Of a stretch of DNA of 64,000 nucleotides, positions 36,583-45,508 are shown piece by piece. The DNA is from Leptotrichia wadei (GTDB lineage Bacteria > Fusobacteriota > Fusobacteriia > Fusobacteriales > Leptotrichiaceae). The stretch covers positions 868,001-932,000 of the forward strand of contig NZ_AP019829.2 in the NCBI RefSeq assembly GCF_007990545.2, given 5' to 3'. The notes beneath the pieces are model-generated. The model was not told where the DNA came from and ran no database searches. It saw nothing but the letters and a program-made list of their open reading frames with translations. Each line of letters starts with the position of its first letter. Positions within the stretch are counted from its first letter, which is position 1. A program made the position numbers and the translations under genes.

Positions 36583-38628
36583 ATGAAAATGAATAATAAA
36601 AAAGTAAAAGTGGAAAAACCTAGAAAAAAATTTAGTTTACTCTCGTTTTTTTTCAAAGTTTTTTTATTTCTGTTTGTGATTGGGATTGGAGCTGGGGCGT
36701 ATTTGGTGTATACAGTAAGTAAGGAAACACCTGTTGATTTGATAGATGGGTATGCTCCTGTGTCTCCTTCGGTAATTTATGATATAAATGGTAATCAAAT
36801 TGATACGATAATGGTTCAAAATCGTGCACCGATAGGGATAGGAGAGATTCCTCAGCATGTTCAAAATGCATTTTTGGCGATAGAAGATAGAAAGTTTAGA
36901 ACTCATCATGGATTTGATTTTGTGAGAACGGCAAGAGCGGCTTTTTTGACGTTTACAGGAAGACGTCGTGAGGGTGGAAGTACAATTACGCAACAGCTTG
37001 CAAAAAATGCTTTTTTATCACCTGAACAAACGATGACAAGAAAAATTAAGGAAGCAATTTTGGCGGTAGAAATTGAAAGAAAATATACGAAGGATGAAAT
37101 TCTGGAAAATTATTTGAATACAATTTATTTTGGGCAAGGAGCTTATGGAATAAAAAATGCGGCAATAAAATATTTTAATAAGCAGCCAAAACAATTAACT
37201 ATTGCACAAGCGGCAATTTTAGCCAGTCTTCCAAAATCACCGACAAAATATTCAAAAATAGAAAATGCGTTAGAAAGACAAAGAATTGTACTTAATCAAA
37301 TGAAAAATTATGGGTTTATAACAGATGAAGAGTATAATGAGGCAATCAATGAGAAAATTAGATTTGTAAATGGAAATATAAAAAGCCGTAATGAAGAAGA
37401 ACAAATTTCAACTTCAAATGTTGCACCTGAATTTACAACAGTTGTTCTAAGTGAAGTAAGAAAAATATTGAAAATACCTGAAGAAGATCAAAAATTCTTA
37501 TTTGATGGATATAAAATTTATGCAACAGTTGATTTAGATTTACAAAGAGCAGCTTATACAGCATTCAATAATAATTATAATCTAAAGAGCCGTGCAAATC
37601 TAAATGGTGCCTTGCTCTCTATTGATCCGAGCAATGGATTTGTAAAAGCAATGGTTGGGGGGAAAAATTACAAAAAAGGTAACTTTAATCGTGCGATGAG
37701 TTCATTAAGACAACCTGGATCCTCATTTAAGCCAGTAGTTTATCTTGCTGCATTACAAAAGAAAATGGCAATGAATAGTGTTATGGAAGATTCCCCAGTA
37801 AAAATTGGAAATTGGAGTCCGAAAAACTATGATGGAGTTTATAGGGACAGCATGACACTTGCCAAAGCATTGGAAATTTCAAATAATGTGATACCAGTAA
37901 AATTATTGCAATATGTGGGAATTGATTCAGCTGAAAAAGTCTGGCGTAATGCAGGAATTGTTGGTGGAGATTTTCCTAAGAATTATACACTGGCACTTGG
38001 TTCAATTTCTATAAGACCAATAGATATGGCGATGTTTTATGCTGCACTTGCAAATGGAGGTTATCAAGTACAGCCTCAATATATTTACAAAATTGAAAAT
38101 AAATACGGTGAAGTAATTTATGAAGCTAAACCTAAAATGAAAAAAGTTTATGATTCTAAAGATGTTGCAATATTGACTTATATGCTTGAAAATGCTGTAA
38201 ATTATGGAACTGGTCAATCAGCCAAAGTATTCAAAGATGGAAAATTGATTCCAATGGCTGGAAAAACAGGAACAACTTCAGATTATGTTTCAGCTTGGTT
38301 TACAGGATATACACCGACTCTTGCGACAGTAGTTTACGTTGGAAATGATGACAATAAGTCGATGGGACCTGGAATGACAGGAGGAGCTGCAGCTGCACCA
38401 ATTTGGAAGAATTATATGCAGGCGGTAGTCGATTTACCAAATTATAACGTTGGAGTTTTTGAGTTTATAGATGATTATATTACGAGAAAAGATTTGACAA
38501 CAAGAGATATAGATCTACAGATTGGATTACTTGATAGAGATGGTGTAAATAAACGGACAGCATTGTTTAAAGCAGGAACAGAGCCGATTGAATATGAAGG
38601 AAAATTTAGAAAAGGAGTCACTTTTTAA
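36583..38628 (+). CDS. class A penicillin-binding protein (transglycosylase/transpeptidase)
   Basis: A bifunctional peptidoglycan synthase of 681 residues. A short basic cytoplasmic tail is followed by one membrane anchor (about 18-46). The GT51 transglycosylase has its catalytic Glu in AIEDRKF (E101) and GGSTITQQLAKN. The transpeptidase has SSFK (S380 to K383), the SNN triad (EISNNV) and KTGTT (561-565). It is PBP1a-like and acts on lipid II at the outer face of the inner membrane. AAGAGG precedes ATG 36583. A shared terminator ends it before the convergent permease gene. Confidence 0.95.
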   Translation: MKMNNKKVKVEKPRKKFSLLSFFFKVFLFLFVIGIGAGAYLVYTVSKETPVDLIDGYAPVSPSVIYDINGNQIDTIMVQNRAPIGIGEIPQHVQNAFLAIEDRKFRTHHGFDFVRTARAAFLTFTGRRREGGSTITQQLAKNAFLSPEQTMTRKIKEAILAVEIERKYTKDEILENYLNTIYFGQGAYGIKNAAIKYFNKQPKQLTIAQAAILASLPKSPTKYSKIENALERQRIVLNQMKNYGFITDEEYNEAINEKIRFVNGNIKSRNEEEQISTSNVAPEFTTVVLSEVRKILKIPEEDQKFLFDGYKIYATVDLDLQRAAYTAFNNNYNLKSRANLNGALLSIDPSNGFVKAMVGGKNYKKGNFNRAMSSLRQPGSSFKPVVYLAALQKKMAMNSVMEDSPVKIGNWSPKNYDGVYRDSMTLAKALEISNNVIPVKLLQYVGIDSAEKVWRNAGIVGGDFPKNYTLALGSISIRPIDMAMFYAALANGGYQVQPQYIYKIENKYGEVIYEAKPKMKKVYDSKDVAILTYMLENAVNYGTGQSAKVFKDGKLIPMAGKTGTTSDYVSAWFTGYTPTLATVVYVGNDDNKSMGPGMTGGAAAAPIWKNYMQAVVDLPNYNVGVFEFIDDYITRKDLTTRDIDLQIGLLDRDGVNKRTALFKAGTEPIEYEGKFRKGVTF

Positions 38629-38785
38629 AAAATAAATTTTCTTTAAAGTTAAAAAAGTTTAATACTATTTCATATTTAAACAGTTGACTAGTTATGAATT
38701 TCTTTGCAATAGGTCAAGACCCTTTGTTAGCAGATATCAAAATATAATTTCTATTTTTTAAATAGAATCTTAGTATAAATACAAT

Positions 38786-38835
38786 AAAAAATATGATTTC
38801 AAATACAAATTAATGTATAAGGAATCATATTTTTT
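38786..38835. terminator. bidirectional terminator
   Basis: AAAAAATATGATT (38786-38798) pairs with AATCATATTTTTT (38823-38835), between convergent genes. The region 38640-38780 before it also contains AGGTCAAGACC at 38711-38721, which resembles the core of the inverted-repeat element at 57952-58050. Confidence 0.7.
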
Positions 38836-38858
38836 GTTATAAAATCTATAAGTCTCAA

Positions 38859-40241
38859 TTATGACATAAATAATAGTTTAACTACAAATAGTGCTCCCAG
38901 AGTAATCATAACCCATGAAATAGGTCTTCTATCTTCTTTTTTTGAAAATAAATTATAAAATAAATTTATTAATACGTAAGATAAAATTCCTAGTGTTAAT
39001 CCATCTCCAATGCTGTAAGTCAAAGCCATTGTAGTAATTGTTATAAATGATGGAACACCTTCTAAAACATCATGTAAATCTATGTTTTTAACTGAACTTA
39101 GCATTAAATAACCAACGTAAATTAAAGCTGGAGCTGTGGCACATCCTGGTATTGAAATAAATATTGGTGAGAAAAACATTGATATTAGGAATAAAACTCC
39201 TGTTGTGATGGCTGTCCATCCAGTTCTTCCACCTGCGATAACTCCTGTTGAGCTTTCCACATAAGTTGTAACTGTTGAAACTCCAAGTGCGGCACCAGCT
39301 GTAGTTGCTATTGCATCTGCCATTAGGGCACGTCCTACATTTGGTACATTTCCGTTTTCATCCAGCATATTTGCCTTTGAGCATACTCCTATCAATGTTC
39401 CAACAGTATCAAAAAAGTCTACAAATAGGAATGTACAAATTATAACAAATAAATTTCCAAACATTTTAAAATCTGTAAATAATGAAAAGTCCAATTTCCC
39501 CATAACAGGCATCATTGACTCATATTTAAAAATACCAGATGGTAAATAAATTCCCAATTCCTTTGCATGTACAGGATTCAAAAGAGCATATCCCCAAGCT
39601 AGCAAAGAACTTAAAACAATTCCATAAAGAATCGAACCACGTACATTTTTTTTATCTAAAATAGATATTAAAATTAGTCCAATGAATGAAATAATAACAG
39701 CTGGAGAAAAATGCCCCATACTTACTTTTGTAGATTCATTTAAGACAACAAGCCCGCTTCCTGAAAAACCTACAAATGCAATAAATACTCCAATTCCACC
39801 AGTAACAGCATGTTTCATATTTTCTGGGATAGAATTTACTACAGCTTCACGTACTTTAAAAAGTGTCAAAACAATAAATATAATACCTTCACAAAATACA
39901 GCAGTTAAGGCAGTTTGCCAGCTAATTCCGCCTTTCAGTACAACTGTAAATGCAAAAAATGCGTTTAATCCCATACCAGAAGCAAGAGCAAAAGGTAAAT
40001 TTGCAATAAGTCCCATAAGGAAACAACCAAGTGCAGCTGAAAAGCAAGTTGCTGTAACTAATGCACCTGCATCCATTCCTGTTTTTGATAAAATATTTGG
40101 ATTTACGGCGATTATGTATGCCATTGTAAGAAATGTTGTAATCCCTGCCATAATTTCCTTTTTCATATTGACATTTTCATTTGCTAAAAGCGGGAAAAGT
40201 CGTTTTAAAACGCTTGTTTCTTGAACATTAGATGTGCTCAT
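38859..40241 (-). CDS. NCS2-family purine permease (AzgA/PbuG type)
   Basis: A 460-residue polytopic membrane protein with about 12-14 hydrophobic segments. It has the AzgA-subfamily signatures near the N terminus (AYIIAVNPNILSKTGMD, then ANLPFALASGMGLNAFFAF) and the second repeat (FVDFFDTVGTLIGV, then GVSTVTTYVESSTG). Members import adenine, guanine or hypoxanthine with protons. The exact purine cannot be read from the sequence. The start is ATG 40241. It is downstream of the CNNM gene, from which it is separated by a hairpin. Confidence 0.9.
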   Translation of the reverse strand: MSTSNVQETSVLKRLFPLLANENVNMKKEIMAGITTFLTMAYIIAVNPNILSKTGMDAGALVTATCFSAALGCFLMGLIANLPFALASGMGLNAFFAFTVVLKGGISWQTALTAVFCEGIIFIVLTLFKVREAVVNSIPENMKHAVTGGIGVFIAFVGFSGSGLVVLNESTKVSMGHFSPAVIISFIGLILISILDKKNVRGSILYGIVLSSLLAWGYALLNPVHAKELGIYLPSGIFKYESMMPVMGKLDFSLFTDFKMFGNLFVIICTFLFVDFFDTVGTLIGVCSKANMLDENGNVPNVGRALMADAIATTAGAALGVSTVTTYVESSTGVIAGGRTGWTAITTGVLFLISMFFSPIFISIPGCATAPALIYVGYLMLSSVKNIDLHDVLEGVPSFITITTMALTYSIGDGLTLGILSYVLINLFYNLFSKKEDRRPISWVMITLGALFVVKLLFMS

Positions 40242-40283
40242 TTTAATTAATCAACTCCATTTCTATTTTTTTTATTTTAATAA

Positions 40284-40312
40284 GGGGGTTTTGTCCCCCT
40301 CTTTTTTCATAT
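40284..40312 (-). terminator. GC-rich hairpin between CNNM gene and permease
   Basis: GGGGG (40284-40288) and CCCCC (40295-40299) flank TTTTGT. On the minus strand it lies just after the CNNM gene and is followed by TTATTAAAA. The plus strand has a better T-tract (TCTTTTTT), so it may act in both directions. Confidence 0.65.
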
Positions 40313-40338
40313 ATAACTAACATTTATTTTATTATAAT

Positions 40339-41691
40339 TTAATCCTCTTCATTTTCTTTGTTTTTCATTTTTTCTTCTTCTAATTTTTCCTTGTCAAATG
40401 TCATAACTACTTTTTCGATTTTTTTATTTCTTACTCGTTGAGGTTTAAATACAACTCCGTTAATTGTAATTGGCTCAATATTTTCATTATCTTCTGGAAT
40501 ATATCCAAGATTTTCAATTAAAATACCACTTAAAGTATCATAATATTTAGATTCAAGTTCAAAGTGAAAGTTGTCATTTAAGTCATATAATGAAACATCA
40601 CCATTGACTAGATATTTATTTTTTGAAATTTGATGAATTGACAAATCCTCATCATCAAACTCATCATCAATATTTCCCATAACTTCTTCAATTAAGTCTT
40701 CAAGTGTAACAATTCCTGAAAATCCTCCATATTCATCGATTAATATTGTAATATGTTTTTTTTCAAGCTGCATTTCATTAAAAAGTTCATTTACATTTTT
40801 TGTTTCAGGAACAAAATATGCCTCTTGAACCAAGTCGGATATCTTTATATCATCAAATCCTTTTTTATAGGCTTCCATCATCAAATCTTTAGTTAGTAGA
40901 ATTCCAATAATATTGTCTGCCTCATTTTCATAAACTGGAATACGTGAATATTTCCCAATTTCTTTATTTTCAAAAAGTTCATGGATTGAAATATTTTTAT
41001 CAATTAAAAATACTTTTGTTCTTGGAATCATTATTTCCCGTGCAATTTTTTCATCAAATTCAATAATATTTTCAATCATTTCCTGTTCAGATTCATTAAT
41101 AACTCCATGTTCTTTACCAACTTCTACAAGAGAACGCAACTCTTCCTTTGATACTTTTTCTTCAATATTATCTTCTTTCATTCTCAAAATTGTAAGTACT
41201 AAATTTGTAGAAAATGTTAAAAATTTTACAAATGGAGAGAATATTGTTGAAATAAAAACAATAACTCCAACTGATGATAAAGCGATATTTTCAGAATTTC
41301 TAAGTGCAATTCTTTTTGGAATCAATTCTCCAAAAACTAGCGTAACATAAGATAATATAAAAGTTATCAAAATCATTGAAATTTGGCTGCTATATGGTAT
41401 ATTTAAAGGTTTTAAAGCTTCTGAAAGAAATTGTGACAATCCAGTTGCTGCTGATGCTGATGCGAAAAAACTTGCCAGAGTAATTCCAACTTGAATAGTA
41501 GATAGAAATTTACTCGGTTCTTTTAGTAAGTTATCAAGTAAAATTGCCTTTTTATTCCCCTCTTCAATTAATATTTTTAGTTTATTTTTATTTAACGAAA
41601 CAATAGCCATTTCCGCACTGGAAAAAAAAGCATTAATTCCCGTTAAAATTATTATTATTACAATTTGTAATAATAAACTGCCCTCAGACAT
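40339..41691 (-). CDS. CNNM/CorC-family (hemolysin-like) membrane protein with CBS domains
   Basis: A 450-residue protein with an N-terminal DUF21/CNNM transmembrane domain (residues about 1-190, with the conserved NAFFSSAEMAIVSLNKNKL). A pair of CBS domains follows (about 205-330, MIPRTKVFLIDKN, then ITILIDEYGGFSGIVTLEDL). The C-terminal CorC_HlyC transporter-associated domain contains LVNGDVSLYDLND. CNNM proteins transport or sense Mg2+ and the CBS pair binds Mg-ATP in known members. The older name hemolysin is historical. AGGAGG precedes ATG 41691. Confidence 0.92.
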   Translation of the reverse strand: MSEGSLLLQIVIIIILTGINAFFSSAEMAIVSLNKNKLKILIEEGNKKAILLDNLLKEPSKFLSTIQVGITLASFFASASAATGLSQFLSEALKPLNIPYSSQISMILITFILSYVTLVFGELIPKRIALRNSENIALSSVGVIVFISTIFSPFVKFLTFSTNLVLTILRMKEDNIEEKVSKEELRSLVEVGKEHGVINESEQEMIENIIEFDEKIAREIMIPRTKVFLIDKNISIHELFENKEIGKYSRIPVYENEADNIIGILLTKDLMMEAYKKGFDDIKISDLVQEAYFVPETKNVNELFNEMQLEKKHITILIDEYGGFSGIVTLEDLIEEVMGNIDDEFDDEDLSIHQISKNKYLVNGDVSLYDLNDNFHFELESKYYDTLSGILIENLGYIPEDNENIEPITINGVVFKPQRVRNKKIEKVVMTFDKEKLEEEKMKNKENEED

Positions 41692-41817
41692 TTATTTTTC
41701 CTCCTAATTTTTTAAAACTTATAGACATTATAACATATTTTTAAAAAATTTAAAAATTGATTTTGGAATCTAACTTTAAAACAATTTTATTTTTAATCCT
41801 AAGTAATTTAATAAAAA

Positions 41818-41852
41818 AACCTATTCCAAATTGAAAAAATTCAAAATAGGTT
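41818..41852 (-). terminator. intrinsic terminator of the IIA/oxidoreductase operon
   Basis: On the minus strand AACCTATT pairs with AATAGGTT and is followed by seven T. It lies 37 nt beyond the oxidoreductase stop. Confidence 0.75.
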
Positions 41853-41888
41853 AATTAATTCTATTAATTTTTATAAATTATCAAAAAT

Positions 41889-42916
41889 TTATTTTAAATT
41901 CTTACTTCCTTCTTCCAAAATCTTTATTTGATAAAGTATTTCCTCATCCTTAATAGTTTTTTCTTTTCCATTTTTTATTGCCTCATATAAATCATCATAA
42001 ACTCTGCCATAATCACCTCTTTCTGAAATTACTTTTTCTTCGTGATAATTTTCCTTGTTATCATAGTAAATTAATGTTCCATAATGTTTGGGCGAGTCAA
42101 TTCCAAAATCTGGATGATATGGCATATAAAATAGTTTTAGATGTTCTTCCTGTCTATCTTCCGTTTCCTTTATAAAACACCCTCTTGTTCCATACACAAT
42201 AAATGAAGCCTGAAATAACTTCCCTTTACAGTAATTTTCAGACTTTTTCCATTTTCTCTTTTATAAAATAAATCTATATCATAATAGTCATTCATCCGAT
42301 TTGTTCTAAGAAGCTGTCTTACGTCATAATGCACTTTATCAGGCTTACCATATCGTGAAATTACTTGATCTAAAACATGCGTTCCATGCCCATATAAAAA
42401 TGTATTTGCTGCTTTACCATCGTATTCTTTTACATTCTCAGGCACTTCTGCCCTGTAATAATCATAATTAGATTCAATTTCTAAAATTTCTCCTAATTTT
42501 CCACTTTCAATTACCTTCATTGTAGTTAAAAAATCACTATCAAATCTTCTGTTATGATACGGCTGTACAATTAATCTTTTTTTCTTTGCCAATTCAAAAA
42601 GCTCCTGTGCTTCTTCTAGTGTTTCAGTAAAAGGCTTTTCCACAAGGCAGTTTTTATTATGCTCTAAGACTTCCCTAGCATAACGGTAATGTAAATCAGG
42701 TTTTAAACAAATAACAACCAAGTCAATTTCAGGATCATTGTAAAGTTCTTCAATTTTGTCAGTATAATTAATCCCATCTATCCGTTTCCAAGTTTTATTT
42801 TCCAAATTTCTAGTTACAATTGTTTTTACTTTTATTTTATCTTTTCTTTGCAACACAAATGGCAAATGATACCTGTTCGCACTTTTACCATTTCCAATAA
42901 ATCCTACTGTTAGCAT
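41889..42916 (-). pseudogene. Gfo/Idh/MocA-family oxidoreductase, frameshifted, about 342 aa
   Basis: The N-terminal Rossmann fold (MLTVGFIGNGKSANRYHLPF, then VVICLKPDLHYRYA, then CLVEKPFTETLEEA with the EKP motif) identifies the family of NAD(P)-dependent sugar and inositol oxidoreductases. The reading frame breaks near 42170. Adding one T to the TTT at 42213-42215 (minus strand) gives YFQASFIVYGTRGCFIKE and a 342-residue protein of normal length. I choose ATG 42916 with AAAGG upstream rather than the in-frame ATG 42949. It follows the PTS IIA gene, so it may process an imported glycoside or its phosphorylated product. Confidence 0.8.
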
Positions 42917-42949
42917 AATATTAACCTTTCTATTTTTTATTATTTCCAA

Positions 42950-43288
42950 TTATTTTTTGTCTATCTTTTGTTCCAATCTTTTATAGACTTCAATAAATTC
43001 CTTTGCCAATTCTTTAAACAAAATCGCTGTCATTAAATGATCCTGAGAATGAACCATAATTAGACCAACATCAAGTTTTTCTCCTCCAGCTTCCCTTACA
43101 ATCAAATCTGTCTGTAATTCATGTGCCTTCAGCATTTCTTCAGTAGACTGCTTCATAAATTCTTCCGCTTCATCAAATTTTCCTTCTTTTGCAGCCTTCA
43201 TAGCCTGATAAGCCAAACTTTTAGTTTCCCCTGCGTGTCCAATCAATGTCATTGCAATCATTTCAATATCCAATACTTCTTCAGCCAT
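42950..43288 (-). CDS. PTS lactose/cellobiose-type IIA component, 112 aa
   Basis: ATG 43288 is supported by AGGAGGA 6-7 nt upstream; longer frames lack a ribosome binding site. The all-helical protein has the phospho-accepting His in VHSQDHLM (H80) and the initial GHAGETKSLAYQAM helix of the LacF/CelC (ChbA) family. It receives phosphate from HPr and passes it to IIB. Here the IIB and IIC partners are on the other strand, beyond a Rep-like gene. It leads an operon with the oxidoreductase. Confidence 0.93.
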   Translation of the reverse strand: MAEEVLDIEMIAMTLIGHAGETKSLAYQAMKAAKEGKFDEAEEFMKQSTEEMLKAHELQTDLIVREAGGEKLDVGLIMVHSQDHLMTAILFKELAKEFIEVYKRLEQKIDKK

Positions 43289-43355
43289 GGTAATTCCTCC
43301 TAAATAGTTATTTTTTGTTTTATCAAATTTTATATTAAAATTTCTTCTTAATTTT

Positions 43356-43384
43356 GTTATAACACACGTTTCCCAGTATGTCAA
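43356..43384 (-). promoter_or_regulatory. promoter of the PTS IIA operon
   Basis: On the minus strand TTGACA (43379-43384) and TATAAC (43356-43361) are exactly 17 nt apart, with a TGT extension of the -10. It lies 67 nt before the IIA start. Confidence 0.8.
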
Positions 43385-43404
43385 TTTTTCATACTTTTAA
43401 TTTA

Positions 43405-43415
43405 TTTTTCGTCTA
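43405..43415 (-). promoter_or_regulatory. TAGACGAAAAA box upstream of PTS IIA promoter
   Basis: On the minus strand TAGACGAAAAA begins 31 nt before the first base of the -35 hexamer. The same word in the same orientation and at the same distance precedes the PTS IIB promoter (44907-44918). This is the expected layout of an activator site shared by both halves of the transporter. Confidence 0.6.
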
Positions 43416-43475
43416 TTTTTATTAATTTTATTATTAATTAAAGCATAAATCCGATATTCTAAGAAAATAAACGAT

Positions 43476-43504
43476 TTACAATTACACATTTTTTCGTGTA
43501 TAAT
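43476..43504 (+). promoter_or_regulatory. promoter of the Rep_3-like gene, with ACGAAAAAA box inside
   Basis: TTACAA (43476-43481) and TATAAT (43499-43504) are 17 nt apart. Between them lies a reverse-oriented TACACGAAAAAA (43489-43500), and ATAAACGA (43467-43474) is directly upstream. A protein binding these would block the promoter, as in autorepression. Confidence 0.6.
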
Positions 43505-43584
43505 ATATATTGAAAATTTTAAAAAAATATAAATTTATAATAAAATATTTTACAAAATCTTTATTAAAGGAGAAAAATCACATT

Positions 43585-44784
43585 ATGGATATTTATGCAC
43601 CAATTAACAAACATTTTTTAGAAAATAAAAAAATAAAAATTTCATTTTCAAAAGTATTGAATAAAAAAGAAAAATATTTTTTAAAGTTTCTTTTTATGGA
43701 ATATAAATTGCTGGAAAAATTTGAGAAAGCAACTATTTTACAAGATGTTGATTTAAATGAAATATTAGATGTGCTTAAATTTTCTACATTTGAACAATTG
43801 AAAAAATTTTTGGATAATTTACAAGTGAAAAAGCTGGAATTTTCGATTTTTAGTAATGATAAAATTGTGCTTTATGGACGATTTCCAATTTTGGTGTCTT
43901 ACAATATTGTTTATTCCAAAATTGAGTTTCAATTTGCAAGAGAAATTCAAAATGCTCGGGGAAACAATACTTTATTCTCACTTCTTAGATTTGACTTTCT
44001 GGTTTTTATGGGAGATGAGACTACTTATAATTTTTATACTTATTTGATTTCTGATAAAAATTATAATAATGATACTGTAATTACGTTAGAAAGACTAAAA
44101 GAAATGTTTGATACTGGAGATAAATATGAGCGTTTTTTTGACTTTGAAAAACAGATCTTAAAAAAAGCAATTGAATCCATAAATCTTTTTTCTGACATTA
44201 AGGTTGTTTATGAAAAAATTAAGGTTGGAGAACATATAAATAATAAAGTGGAAAAAATTCGTTTTAAAATAATTGATAACAGTAAATCTTCTGAAAAGAA
44301 AAACAAGGAGCTTGTTCAGCATATAAACAGCATTATGGACTTGATAAAAAATGATGTAAAAGATTTTCATGCTACTTATGAATTGATAAAAAAGTATATT
44401 TTAAAGAAAAATTACGATTACGTTTATACAAATGTTATTTTTACAAAAAAGCAATTTAAAAATAATATAGAAAAGCAGTTAAAAAAAGTTTTGCTGCTTG
44501 ATTTGGGACAATCCTTAAAAAATAACTTAAAACATGAATCAGAGGTTTTGAACATAAAAAGAAAATACCGTACTCCTTTTTTTCTTCAGCTTGATATATC
44601 CAATCTCATGCGTCAGAATCATTTGGAAAATGAACTTAGAGTACTAGTTGATGATGGATATTTTAACGAAATTCTTACTTTAAAAAATGAACAGACAATG
44701 GAACAGAGCTTTACTGACTTCAAAATCTATATAAAGTACTTCCAAAATGCTAAAAGCCAAATAAAAATCATAAAATTCCTATAA
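43585..44784 (+). CDS. Rep_3-like (RepB-type winged-helix initiator) protein, 399 aa
   Basis: ATG 43585 with AAAGGAG upstream is preferred over TTG 43510. Residues about 130-260 match the layout of plasmid Rep_3 initiators. A first winged-helix part includes MGDETTYNFYTYLISDK, then a strand and helix ERFFDFEKQILKKAIESIN, and a beta hairpin VVYEKIKVG...KIRFKI, which is the typical end of the WH1 domain. The C-terminal 140 residues are helical and basic. No plasmid partition or mobilisation genes are near. It sits between the two halves of a PTS locus and its flanks carry repeated ACGAAAAA words. A chromosomal, possibly repurposed DNA-binding protein is likely; a relic of an integrated plasmid is the alternative. 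Confidence 0.6.
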   Translation: MDIYAPINKHFLENKKIKISFSKVLNKKEKYFLKFLFMEYKLLEKFEKATILQDVDLNEILDVLKFSTFEQLKKFLDNLQVKKLEFSIFSNDKIVLYGRFPILVSYNIVYSKIEFQFAREIQNARGNNTLFSLLRFDFLVFMGDETTYNFYTYLISDKNYNNDTVITLERLKEMFDTGDKYERFFDFEKQILKKAIESINLFSDIKVVYEKIKVGEHINNKVEKIRFKIIDNSKSSEKKNKELVQHINSIMDLIKNDVKDFHATYELIKKYILKKNYDYVYTNVIFTKKQFKNNIEKQLKKVLLLDLGQSLKNNLKHESEVLNIKRKYRTPFFLQLDISNLMRQNHLENELRVLVDDGYFNEILTLKNEQTMEQSFTDFKIYIKYFQNAKSQIKIIKFL

Positions 44785-44820
44785 AAATTTTATTTTTTTT
44801 TGGAATAATCATTTAAAATA

Positions 44821-44855
44821 ATAAACGAAAAAATATATGTTTTTTTATCGTTTAT
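44821..44855. repeat. inverted repeat after the Rep_3-like gene
   Basis: ATAAACGA (44821-44828) and TCGTTTAT (44848-44855) are perfect inverted copies with A/T tracts between. It can act as a terminator of the Rep-like gene; each arm also contains the ACGA core found in the promoter boxes. Confidence 0.55.
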
Positions 44856-44906
44856 TCTAGTTTTTATTTTATAAAAACTTATTTTTTCGATATTTAAAAC
44901 AGATTA

Positions 44907-44918
44907 TAGACGAAAAAA
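44907..44918 (+). promoter_or_regulatory. TAGACGAAAAAA box upstream of PTS IIB promoter
   Basis: TAGACGAAAAAA starts exactly 31 nt before the -35 hexamer at 44938, mirroring the box at 43405-43415 before the IIA promoter. A weaker, reverse-oriented TTTTTTCGAT is at 44882-44891. Confidence 0.6.
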
Positions 44919-44937
44919 TATTATTTTTTTATAAAAT

Positions 44938-44965
44938 TTGACTTCTAACAAATTGGTGGTATACT
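44938..44965 (+). promoter_or_regulatory. PTS IIB promoter
   Basis: TTGACT (44938-44943) and TATACT (44960-44965) are separated by 16 nt, 86 nt before the IIB start. Confidence 0.75.
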
Positions 44966-45051
44966 ATAAATATGGAAGTTAAGCTCATTGGAATATAAAA
45001 CAATGAAAATACACTTAAAAAAATAAATAAAATAAGGAAGGATGATCCGAA

Positions 45052-45357
45052 ATGAAAAAAATCTTATTATGCTGTGCAGCAGGAATGTCTACTAGCCTAT
45101 TGGTAAACAAAATGAAAGCTGAGGCTGAAAAAAGAGGAGTTGAAGCTGAAATTTGGGCAGAACCACTTGACAAGGCAAAAGAAGAATTTCCAAAAGCTGA
45201 CGTTGTTTTATTGGGGCCGCAGGTTAAATATGCCTTACCAGAAGCTCAAAAAATCGCTGAAGAAAATAACATTAACATAGATGTAATTAATATGGTTGAT
45301 TATGGAATGATGAATGGGGCAAAAGTGTTAGATCAGGCGTTAAATTTAATTAAATAG
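45052..45357 (+). CDS. PTS lactose/cellobiose-type IIB component, 101 aa
   Basis: The protein begins MKKILLCCAAGMSTSLL, with the phospho-cysteine at C8 in the CxxGMSTS signature of cellobiose-type IIB (CelA/ChbB). The remaining alpha/beta fold contains VLLGPQVKYALPEA. It passes phosphate from IIA (42950-43288, opposite strand) to the sugar bound by IIC. AAGGAAGGAT precedes ATG 45052. It is separated from the IIC gene by a strong hairpin. Confidence 0.95.
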   Translation: MKKILLCCAAGMSTSLLVNKMKAEAEKRGVEAEIWAEPLDKAKEEFPKADVVLLGPQVKYALPEAQKIAEENNINIDVINMVDYGMMNGAKVLDQALNLIK

Positions 45358-45387
45358 CTCAATTTATATTATACTTTTGTTAGAGTT

Positions 45388-45435
45388 CAAATACCGGTAA
45401 ATGATTTTAAACCATGAATACCGGTATTTGTTTTT
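45388..45435 (+). terminator. 12-bp perfect hairpin with T-tract between IIB and IIC genes
   Basis: CAAATACCGGTA (45388-45399) and TACCGGTATTTG (45419-45430) are perfect inverted copies with a 19-nt loop, followed by TTTTT. It lies in the 151-nt gap and may reduce IIC expression relative to IIB or stabilise the processed IIB message. No separate IIC promoter is obvious. Confidence 0.7.
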
Positions 45436-45508
45436 ATAAAAGAGAATTTGTTTTTCATGCTTGAAGATATTGAATTTTTAAAATAATCATTTTTTAGGAG
45501 GAATTAAT

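Noticed and set aside
39682-40224. 180-codon plus-strand frame inside the purine permease gene
   Set aside because: It is the antisense of a transmembrane protein with matching codon phase; no start signals.
43405-44918. Active plasmid origin with iterons around the Rep_3-like gene
   Set aside because: The boxes are few, differently spaced and in mixed orientation, positioned at promoters, and no partition or mobilisation genes are present.
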